A DNA stretch of 64,000 nucleotides from Schistosoma haematobium (taxonomy: Eukaryota; Platyhelminthes; Trematoda; Strigeidida; Schistosomatidae). The stretch covers positions 73,167,864 through 73,231,863 of the forward strand of contig NC_067196.1 of NCBI RefSeq assembly GCF_000699445.3, in the 5' to 3' direction. Below the pieces are notes generated by a model, which was not told where the DNA came from, searched no databases, and worked only from the letters and a program-made list of their open reading frames with translations. The first letter of the stretch is position 1, and the number at the start of each line of letters is the position of its first letter. Positions 54,837 to 64,000 of this stretch are shown here, one piece after another. Both the position numbers and the translations under genes were made by a program.

Positions 54837-55833
54837 TACGTCGTGGTAATCGGTGTTCAGGCATACGTAACACGTGGCTCAACCATCTCAGTCGATGAAG
54901 ATTCACAACTTCATCAACTGATTTACCATCGTTCCCTAATACCCTGTGTCTAACTTCACTATTACTTACCCGGTGATCCCAGCAAATGCTGGCAATATTT
55001 CTAAGGTATCTGTGACCAAATACTAGTAAATCACGAACATTTTCTACTTTTATTGACTGCGCTTCGCAGACGTAAAGTAGAACAGAACGGGTTGCTGCAC
55101 AGTACACTCGTCCCTTAATTGACAAACGGATACCTCGCCTTTGCCATCGGTGACGTAAGTTGGCAAAAGCCAAACGAGCTTTTCGAATCCGTCCAGAGAT
55201 TTCGTCAGACACCAACCCATTAGGGTTGACCAGACTTCCAAGATGAGCGAAGTTGTCGACGCGTTCGACTACTTCACTCCCTATCCTTATTTCAGGTGTT
55301 GACACAGACCAGTCCTGAAGCAACAACTTGCATTTGGAGAGGGAGAAACTCACTCCGAACATTCTGGCATTGTTGTCCAGTGCTACCAAAACACTCTGCA
55401 TTTTATCAGTGTCTTCACTAAACAGGACTATATCATCTGCGTATTCTAAGTCGATAAGTGGACCTCCTTCCAGGAGGTCAATGCCCGAAAATTCAGTCGA
55501 CGAGAACGCTGTTTCCATCAGTATATCTATGATGAAATTAAACAGAAATAGAGATAGTGGGCATACGTGACGGACAGCACTTGAGGTTACGAAATCAGAT
55601 GACAGTTCGTTGGTAGTGTTCAAGTAAAGAACCTTAACAAGGTTTATGTACTTCTAAGAATCGCCTTTCAACGATAGACACTGTCCCCGAACCTCTCGGT
55701 CCACAGAGTCAAATTTTGCTTTTAAGTCAAGAAAGATCACCATTGTCGGACGCCGATAAGTATGCCTGTGTTCTAGAACCTGACGAATGGTGAATATGTG
55801 ATCGATGCAGATACAACAAGTTCTGAAGCCAGC
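54837..55833 (-). mobile_element. Type A RT fragment, inverted copy of 46646-47607
   Basis: Same sequence as 46646-47607 on the other strand. At its 3' side it continues about 40 bp further ([10 protein letters not shown]), so it was not simply copied from that locus. YADD intact. Confidence 0.85.
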
Positions 55834-56731
55834 CTGTAACGCTATCGCCAATCTAACTTCAAGTTTCTTCAGATCAACCGAGGATTTGGGAAAATTTCCC
55901 AAACATTGTTTGTGTTCCTTCAACCTCACATTCAATTATTTTGAAGTTTCTCCCACATACGCTGCATTACAATCATCGCGGCTGATCTCATAGACAATAT
56001 TCTGTTCTTCATTATGAAATCTATCCTTAACTTTCACTAATGCTGGTCTTATGGTGTCACTAGCCAGAAAATACACTCATATCATGTTTGTTTAGAATCC
56101 TCTTCATTTCTTCCAATGTTTCACTACGGTATGGGATGACCACGGTGGACTTCCAATCTTTCGGTATATTCCCTAATTTAGTTTTTCCTTTCATTTTTCA
56201 TCATCTTTGAACACTTTCCGGGGTAATTGTTGGCCTTAAGTGTAGACAAAATTACATTCAATTCAATCTGTTGGTCTTCCTTTTCTGTACCGAGATTAAT
56301 AATCCTTTAATTAAATTTTGTACAACTGTGACCGTTGTATAATACGCATGAGCCGAACCGTAATCTAAGTATCTCTAAGAATGTGTTGATTTCCTGAATA
56401 CATTTATTTTCAACTTATTATTGTAACTTCGCTCAACCAAACAATCGAGAAACGCTAATTTGTGGTCATTGGACTCTACTTCATTTGTTACCTTGATGCT
56501 CTCCGAGATGCTTACATTTTCAAACAATTCTTCAAAATCATTCCGTTTAATGAAAATGTCATCTGCATACCATAACCAGACTTTTGGGGGATTTACACAT
56601 CTTGTGGTCGCACTGGTTTCTAGAGAATGCATGCGTAAATTCGCTACAATCGAGAAACTGGTGAACCCATTGCCACACTTTCTTTCTTCGGAATGAAAAT
56701 AACGTCGGTCGTAAATACAATTCCAAAACAC
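55834..56731 (-). mobile_element. Penelope-like element remnant, inverted copy
   Basis: Inverted copy of 45750-46650. The RT piece 56375-56731 ([15 protein letters not shown]) is in frame here because the C run has five bases. Other differences between the copies include single bases in A and G runs. Confidence 0.85.
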
Positions 56732-57197
56732 TTAATAACTTCGGAAGGATCTAACGGGCATCGTAAATTCAAATCTGAGTCAGATTATAAACAATCATAA
56801 ATAATATCTCATACTTTGTTGATAGGTAAATAAGTTAGATTTAAATTGACAATAGAGGTAATTTCGTTGTAAATAACACTCAAATGAACTAGAAGCCATT
56901 AGAGTTCATTTTATAAAAGAAACATTAGAAATATCTTTTCACAAAGCAATCCAGATTAATTAATGAAGGTTAACGACACCAAATAACTTTACGACAATCA
57001 AGACTTATTTGAATTTTGAAAATAAGTAGATACTCCTCTTTAAATGAATGATTTCAACCCGACAGTATATGTATTGATAGTTATAGGATATTTCTTTAAG
57101 AAATTGTACAACAAGTGCCCTCACTTTATAATCCCACTGATAACAAAAAGAAATAACGCAGACAAACTGCTACCAAGTTCAAACAAATAAAACTTAC

Positions 57198-57534
57198 ACA
57201 TCTAATGTCGCTTGCTGGGTCACAGTTCCAACAACAGTCCTAACTGAACGATGACTGTGATCGTATGCTCGTTTTAGATCGGTAAACGTTTGTACGTAAT
57301 TTATATTTTTCAAAATATCCCAATAATTTTCTATTATATGGGTAATTAATGAAGTTATTTCTTCAGAGCGAATATAGTCAAAAAGTTCGATAATAGCTGA
57401 GTCCAACAGGTTGTAACGATATCCGTTGGAAACGAAGAGCTTCAAAACTGGTTTAAAAAGATTGTTTTTGATCAAATAACGATTATAAAATTCTTCTTTC
57501 ATATGGACAACACGTCTTAGAAGGCGTAAAGCAG
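57198..57534 (-). pseudogene. PPP4R3: Antisense copy of PPP4R3 exon 5
   Basis: Reverse-complement copy of exon 5 with its flanking splice signals, coding the same residues ([15 protein letters not shown]). It stands alone downstream of the gene, in the wrong orientation and without exons 3, 4 or 6. It cannot be a working PPP4R3 exon, but it can produce antisense RNA if transcribed from the plus strand of this block's neighbour or vice versa. Confidence 0.9.
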
Positions 57535-57601
57535 CTAAAAATAGACAGCAGATTAATGCTGTGTATGAGTGTACGTACTTAAATATGTTTCTGTTTTCTT
57601 T

Positions 57602-59296
57602 AAGCTACCTAGCTGGGTATTAAATTCACCAGCTACGAGTATTTTGTCTCAGCGTTTAGCTTTCTGAAGTTCAGATAGGTTTCTGTAAAATTCATCTTTC
57701 ACTTTATGTGAGCTGCAGTCGGTGGGAGCGTAGGCAGTGCTATAACTTGTGTCTGCAGATTAGAGGACAGCGTATTATCGATCGGACCAAAGACGCGTAA
57801 ACACGTAAGAACGGCCTGGAGTTCTGATTGGTCCCGCTCCCCTCTCTAGCCCAGCCATTTGAATCCAGAACGCAAGTCTCAGCCTCTGAGATATGAATCA
57901 TTATATTTCAAGCATACTGAGTTTATATACCAAACAAACCGACCACAACGTACCAATAAAGTATGAAACAACATTTGTACAAGAACTAGCCAGATGTGGC
58001 TGTGAATGAGGGAGGTAGTAATCAATATACTGGCTATAACTCAAGAATGGTAAAACGTATAATAATGGTTCATAGGTCAAAATAAAGCTCATAATAAGAG
58101 GGGCATGAATATGAATAGTTTAGTTACATAATAATTATACGATAAAAATATGCTCATAATATTGGTCCATAAATGGATCCCAAAAATTACGATTCATTAT
58201 TCTTATCGGGATACAACAGGCAGAAACGACAAAAAGGCAACGACGTGTGTCCCTATCCTTCCTAGTTCCTACGGAGCCGTTTAGCCGAACAGCGCATAAA
58301 CGACTGTTAACGGGGATCCACTCTAACAGTGCTTGTTCCGCCCTCATGCTTAGTGCTATGTCTACACCTGCCAGTCCACGAGAACTGGCCATCGGGTCAC
58401 CAGATACACGGAGGGTGTATCTCGTTGGCTCTCCGTTTTGCCGAGGTGAGGTCAAGTGAATGACCACACTGGGATCCTGTATGCGTGTTTCGGAGACACA
58501 GCACACATCAATGGAAAGAAATTCTAGGGTTCTAGCCAAGGAAGCCTGCTGACCGATTTGACATAGGGTGCGTACGTTGGAGGCTCCAATGTGTAGTTTG
58601 GAGCGAGGTTTCAGTAGACCTGGGACAATGTTTTGAGCACTAGAATCGTTGGCTATGGTGACATTTGAGAAGGAAGCCGAAAGAGAAGGTTTAGCGTTGA
58701 AAGTCGATGTAGGAGGAATAACAGGAATTGAAGAGGGAGGTTCATTATGAATACAGTGGTCTTGAATGCTGTTAGAGGTATGAGGGCGGTTATCACTTCC
58801 CGGTTGCCCACACCGAGGAAGGGTTCTTCTGGAGGTACCTGAAAAGGAAATTGGATTAGAGGTGGTTTTAGTGACCTGAGAGCGTGACCGCAGTGCCCAA
58901 CGGACAACTGCTTGAGGTCAACCACACGCAACCATTCTTGTTAGCTCCGTACTTGTTGAGACCTTATCACCGAAGACGGACATCCGTGGGGTAAGGCGGA
59001 GTGTGCATTTTTTGGGTGGACTATTTCTAACCCCACCCCTCCTCGTGGGAAAGCAACATCGCTGTTATGATGGTTGTCCGGAGGAAACACCTTACTGCCG
59101 TCATACCTCTTTACAGTCAGCAGTATGACTTCGCCTTCGGACCTTGAGTTTGTTGCTTTTAGTTGTACCGCTCTTCAACCGACCTGTCTGACATGGTAGG
59201 ATCTTGAGGAACGGTTGTTCCAGCCAGTATAGCTCGATTGGTTCATTACGGCTGACAAGCGTGTCCATCAACATAAGGTGGCAGCAACAGTTTGAT
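57602..59296 (-). mobile_element. Type A 5' half, direct copy of 42187-43769
   Basis: Same order as in 42187-43769: endonuclease interrupted by the solo LTR, ORF1-like block (58653-58931) and 5' UTR. It retains about 120 bp that are missing at 43559, and its 5' terminus is more diverged. It joins the exon-5 segment at about 57570-57601 through some 30 bp of extra sequence. Confidence 0.85.
57738..58218 (-). repeat. Solo LTR, copy of 42329-42809
   Basis: 481 bp, again flanked by GGCAG on both sides. It came with the duplicated block, not as a separate insertion. Confidence 0.88.
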
Positions 59297-61600
59297 TTTT
59301 AAGAAAATTTAAAATGTGTAAATAGTGTATTTAACGGATTGTTTCCATATTCTACAAAGACATAATTTTACACAATAAAATTGATCCTTCGTGGTCAGGT
59401 TTTCTTTCAGTGAATACTGACCCCAACACAATTCTCTAGTATTTCGGGGAAGGATGGTCGGCTGAATATTGGTTAGACTCAAAATACTTGTCATGAAATG
59501 CGTGATTTTTGCTATGCTGCGCGTTCAGAGCCAGTTGTAGTACTGTCTCATACGTTTCTGTGTGGTAGTCAAAGTTGCTGACTACTTTTGTTTCGCACTC
59601 AAACATATAGCTCAGAAAAGTAGACGTGAAAACCTACATTCTATTACTACGGATGGTCACGTCGCCCGCTTTAGGAAATAGAAGGGACGTTACCTTTTAG
59701 ATGGACTTTATCAGTTAGCAGTCAACATATTTTTATGTAATTAATGCTTTGAGAAGTAGAGCTAATCGGGAAATCTTTCGTTTCTTAGAAAATCCTGTGA
59801 ATAAAAATAAGTTATTCTGTTACAAATTCCGGATAACTAGATTTTGATTACGATAGGTTAGTTGTGTCAAAGTAGAAAAGAAACCACGTAGTTTCATAAT
59901 GTATAGTGTATTCTTATTCAATGTGTACAGATTTTGTTCCGTTCAATGTTTACACATTTTAGATACTTTAGACACACTGCACTGACAAAGTACTTAACGA
60001 CAAGCACAGGTACGTGATGGTGTTTAATCAGTAAAAAGTACAATCTAATAAACTGTACAGACGTTTTTTTTAAAATAGAAAACAACCTCATTATCAATTA
60101 AATGAGTAATAAGTAAAAACAAAATTTTCAGTATTTCTCTCGATTTAGTTGAATGTGTCCTCTATACCCAGGAAAAGTTGGATTGTACATGATTGATCGT
60201 TCATAAATTTGTGTTCGTAATATCTCAGCTCGTTTCTAGAACAAAATAGAAAAACTAAGTAAATCAAATAATAGAAATTGCGTTAAAATATTCTAGGATA
60301 TGCTACTACTCAATGGGACCGCTAACGATGAATCCTTGATCTCCGCTGTTAAGATAACTTACACGTTCAATACTAGAATTCGAAACGGCCCTTGTTCTTT
60401 TTTATAAGTAGTCAATCAGAACAAGGGAAATAGCCAGTTATTAAATCATAAATTGCGTGGTTATGAAAGTGAAATGATCACTAACATAGGATTTACGTCA
60501 CTTGATAAAAAAAAATTCCAGTAGATTATACAGAATAATGACCCAACTATTCGTTTCGCTCTGTGGTGTTGAATACCTTCAAGGGATTTTCCAAAAGAAA
60601 ACCGCTCATTAACTTCGACTTTTCAATACAAAGTAGACTATTTACAATTTAAAAAACTTAGTGTTCGTGAATGTCTATTTCAAAAGGATAATTTACATGT
60701 AGAACAATTGTCATAACTCTCGGTTTTCTTCGTATACACAAATGGGGCGTTAATTTACCTCAGAAGAATATCTACACTAGATACCTTCCCAATGTCTATT
60801 CTACAGGACTTTAACACAACTCGTGTCAAGAACATGTGACTAGAACGTAAGTGTATTTTCACAACAAAAACCGACAACACAATAATAATTATAAGGGTAG
60901 AAGAATATATGACTCATCTAACACCTGTCGGACTATCTACTAGTCTGACTACGCAAACAACCAATCATTCTCGCCCACACATCAGCAATAGACTCATCCT
61001 ATCTCGTTTTTGTTGTTCAGAGTACATCTCCAAAAATCCTTGTAAAGAAGGCTCTTCAACTGTCCTACTATTTTACTTTTTCTCATCGAATTTTCTATTT
61101 CCCCGCAGTTTTCTTACATTTATTAGATTAGCAACTATTCCGATCAGTAAGCGTAAAAGATCATAATTAACGGAGGAGCTTGATTGTCACATTGGTTTTA
61201 CATCATCCTTGAAGTCTTCGCAGCCATTGTTGAAATCCCTGATCTACTTGGGAAGTTCTTTTTAATGCGTCATCTCCATTAATATATTTTAATAAGTCGT
61301 GAATTACTTAAAAGCTTCACCAAAGACCCTGAAGTTTTGGGCATTTGTTGAGCGGATCATTAATGAATGGGTTGATCGTATAACTTGAAGAAAGAAAGCA
61401 ATTCAGCGAAGAAAAAATGTACAGAGGACACGATCGATATCGAACTTTATAAGCTACGTCAGATATTGATCAACAATGAATATCCATTGAATATAGGTAT
61501 CATTACCAAGGTTTGACTTGACAATTTCGAATAAATTGAGCATTGGGTAGATTGATGTAAATAAACTAATATATTTGTAATATCCCAAAGAGTAGAAAAA
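59297..61600. other. No gene recognised
   Basis: 2.3 kb of AT-rich sequence. The open stretches (for example 60909-61166) lack motifs and splice context. Confidence 0.5.
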
Positions 61601-61607
61601 TTAAATT

Positions 61608-61650
61608 TTCTGATGTTTCGTGACTCAGTGTGAGCCACTTCTTCAGAGAA
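61608..61650 (-). ncRNA. Hammerhead-like motif near a Penelope remnant
   Basis: On the minus strand CTGAAGA is followed by GTGGCTC, loop ACACT, GAGTCAC and GAAAC. The stem has seven pairs (one G-U). The core boxes fit the hammerhead consensus, except an extra A after CTGAAGA. Stems I and III are not shown, so this may only be a hairpin. Confidence 0.3.
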
Positions 61651-61882
61651 TAAATAACCAAATCAAAATTAATTTTGACTCGGTTATTTATTTACTTATT
61701 GAATGCCATTAAGAAAAACCTGAAACCGAAACAACGACGTGAGTGTCCATAACACTAAAGGAGATTCTCTTCATAAATATCCAATTTAAGGGAGGTAATA
61801 CAACAAAAATTCTGAAAGACAGACTTTCGAGATCTCTGAGAAAAATATTCTATTCGACTGAACTTTGTATTATCTTTTCTAG

Positions 61883-62260
61883 TCGGCCTATGATTCGAAG
61901 TTGTTGAAGGATAAGCTCACACTTTGGGCCAAATCAGTGTGCATTTATCAGTTTACTTGTCAACGTGGAGCAGATTATGTTGGCCACAAAAAACGAGCTT
62001 CTTCGAAACGCATCTCCGAACGTCATCCTGTTTGGTTTTCTAAATGATTGCAGAAGTCATTTAGAAGCTCAATTTTGGAACATCTAGCTAGTTTTGGCCA
62101 CTCCCCTTTACCAAAAGCTTTCAAAATCATATAGTCAGAAAAGTCGGCTCAATAGGAACGCAAATGAAAAACTTATGTAGAGCAGAGGTTAGTGCTAAGC
62201 CTAACCTTTGCGTACAAAAACAGTATATTCAGTCCCTCACTCTTCCATGGTCATAATCGG
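61883..62260 (+). mobile_element. Penelope-like element, GIY-YIG endonuclease remnant
   Basis: Frame with SAYDSKLLKDKLTLWAKS, then CIYQFTCQRGADYVGHKKRA and RISERHPVWFSK. The spacing of the CIY and YVG motifs is that of a GIY-YIG domain with Cys pairs typical of Penelope-like elements. Stops occur at about 62045 and 62132. It belongs to another subfamily than the copy at 45750. Confidence 0.75.
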
Positions 62261-62974
62261 CCTTTCTTTCATAATCGATCGTTTTTTATTCCATTATTTC
62301 TACTCCTAATTATTTTCACAACTATTAATCAGTAACTATTACAACTCTCAATTATGTTGTTTTTAATAGTCATCACGTGGACAGTTATCTTCACCTTACG
62401 TAACTTCCTTCCAATATCTGATTTTAATTGATGACAAGACACCATTTCAAGTTTTTAAATATTCCATTTGAATATAGACTACTATTTTAGCAAATAAAAT
62501 TAACTTTAAGCACGATTGTACAGCTTAAGTAAACGAAATCGTCGAAAAAAGTTTTCGCTGAACGGCCTTTCTTCTTCTTCAATGATCGTATAACTGTTAC
62601 ACCTAGTACTTGGACGCTAGAAACTGACCTTCTAACTGCCTCGTTTCCTGAGAATTCTCGTACACTTGAACGCCGAATAAAAGACAAAAAGCGAGAAACA
62701 TACTAAATTTAGTACCAAGGTGTGTAATTATCTGTTGTTTTTCTGGAAATGTCTGTCCAATATCCGCTTACTGAATTTTTTAGCCTATTCCTTAGCTTTT
62801 GAAGACTTTTGAGGGCTCTTAACAAAAGCATATTAGATATATATTTCTAACAGTTTTGGCAATTATATTTTAGTGAAGTTATGAGCTAAATAGAATAATG
62901 GAAAAAAGGTATAAGATCAAAACAAATGAATATCAGAATATTTATTTTATGAGGATTGACTTGTCTCAATCAGT
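62261..62974. other. No gene recognised
   Basis: AT-rich sequence. The short basic ORF on the minus strand at 62487-62687 has no motif. Confidence 0.4.
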
Positions 62975-63770
62975 AAACCTTCGGAGACAACGATGGCCGA
63001 ACACAGTCGTCTAACATCATCGGCTCACAGTTGCCCATTGTCGCGAGGATAGAGTCGAGGTGCTCTTACCAATGCATTGTAAACGCAATCTTTTGAAGTC
63101 AGACTAACATCACGAAGGCGTCAAAGATGGCATACGCCGCTCTGGCTTTGATTAATGTACGCTGATCTCATTTAACTCACTACCAACACACACAAATAAC
63201 CTGATAGACGCGCTTCTTTACTTCTAACGGTCCACTTCTGAGTGAGTGCTGGTATGCACTCATGACAATCTTATAAAAGTACTTTGCAACTAGGTCCAAT
63301 TTGCCGTCCTAAAGGAAACAGATCGACAACTAATTAAGTGCCACTTTTATAGTTAGTGTACGATTGAACAGGACTGCAGTTTCATCCATATACTCAAGAT
63401 CGATAAAATCCACACCAATATTACCTAAATCCATCAGAGCTGTTTTTAGAACGTTATCGATGATACAGGTGGAGAACAATGGTGGAATCAGATAACCCCA
63501 CCGCATGAATGGAATAATGGACAGAGTTGGTTGCATACCCTCATTCTGCATAAGGTGTTTGTGTACAGAACCTTCAAGATATTAGCAAATTCTGCAGAAA
63601 CACCCTACTTCAGAATAATACTAGACAAAGTCCATTCCAACGAACTGAAGGCGTCTCTGATATCAAGAATAACAACTATTGTTAACCTGCAATGAATGTG
63701 GCGGTGCTCTTAAATTTGACAGAGTGAAAATACGATCGATATACCCATGGGCCTGAGCCTATCGCGATAA
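62975..63770 (-). mobile_element. Old type B remnant
   Basis: Minus strand, aligned in order with 30210-31000 of type B. The stretch 62975-63160 matches the block around [10 protein letters not shown] and ASVRAVL, and 63330-63551 matches the [17 protein letters not shown] and DLEY blocks. Many indels; much older than the intron 2 copies. Confidence 0.7.
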
Positions 63771-64000
63771 ACCTAGGCCATAAAGATGAATTCATCGTTT
63801 TATATAAAAACAGTGCCACATACGTATCATATTGAAGAATAACTCGTTTTATATAAAACAGTTAACTGGGATATCGAGTTCTGACCAAATATTTACTAAT
63901 AACTTTTAGTTTTAATCAGGACAGTAATAAATGAAAGACTTCAGTTACTTGACTGTTTCCAGAAGCTTTATGACGATGTACTGAACTGTTGAGAAAATAA
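63771..64000. other. No feature
   Basis: AT-rich end of the window. A TCGTTTTATATAAAA block occurs twice (about 63797 and 63845). Confidence 0.4.

Noticed and set aside
60909..61166. 85-codon ORF
   Set aside because: No motif or conserved neighbour; AT-rich intergenic DNA.

Overview
The window looks like nuclear DNA of a blood fluke (Schistosomatidae, most likely Schistosoma). The evidence is: one split gene whose small introns are 42, 47 and 44 bp, next to huge retroelement-filled introns; a CsRn1/Boudicca-clan gypsy element; RTE-like and CR1-like non-LTR families of schistosome type; Penelope-like elements with GIY-YIG endonuclease; and a sequence that resembles the hammerhead-bearing Sm-alpha repeat. 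Species and chromosome cannot be fixed from sequence alone. Three non-LTR families recur and are named here only for convenience: type A (about 3.95 kb, RTE-like), type B (related to A, ending in TTTA/AATAA repeats) and type C (a different RTE-like family).

The one host gene I can support is the homolog of protein phosphatase 4 regulatory subunit 3 (PPP4R3/SMEK/falafel), plus strand. It has seven coding exons from 27413 to 52938. The exons sum to 3,144 nt, which closes exactly to 1,047 codons plus stop. Intron 2 is 15.8 kb, intron 5 is 4.6 kb and intron 6 is 1.9 kb.

Left region (1-26.5 kb), no host gene: a 5'-truncated type A insertion with target-site duplication (91-1398); a decayed CR1-like element with a PHD-like motif (3.29-6.13 kb); LTR fragments (7.0-7.64 kb); then a nested stack at 8.75-21.29 kb. 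In the stack a type C element is broken by a BEL/Pao-like element (10725-15124) and by a CsRn1-clan gypsy element (15545-20652). The BEL/Pao element is the most unusual object here. Its two LTRs are identical, its interior has lost most of RT and integrase, it carries two solo LTRs, and it contains an in-frame segment that resembles a rearranged linker histone H1. Older type A debris follows at 23.1-26.5 kb.

Gene region (26.8-53 kb): a solo LTR with a TATA box ends about 150 bp before the PPP4R3 start. Intron 2 holds inverted type B copies (29.59-31.44 and about 38.9-40.74 kb) that share a tract of about 1.55 kb that looks identical. Their flanks fit only if the 7.8 kb between them was inverted by recombination between two type B insertions. 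Undoing the inversion rebuilds one type A host element that contained a full-length type A, a truncated type B and a solo LTR.

Right region (53-64 kb): 54.03-59.30 kb is a composite of copied segments, including an antisense copy of PPP4R3 exon 5 with its Penelope-like neighbour. The rest is AT-rich sequence with a Penelope GIY-YIG remnant and a type B remnant. There are no rRNA genes, convincing tRNA genes or CRISPR arrays.
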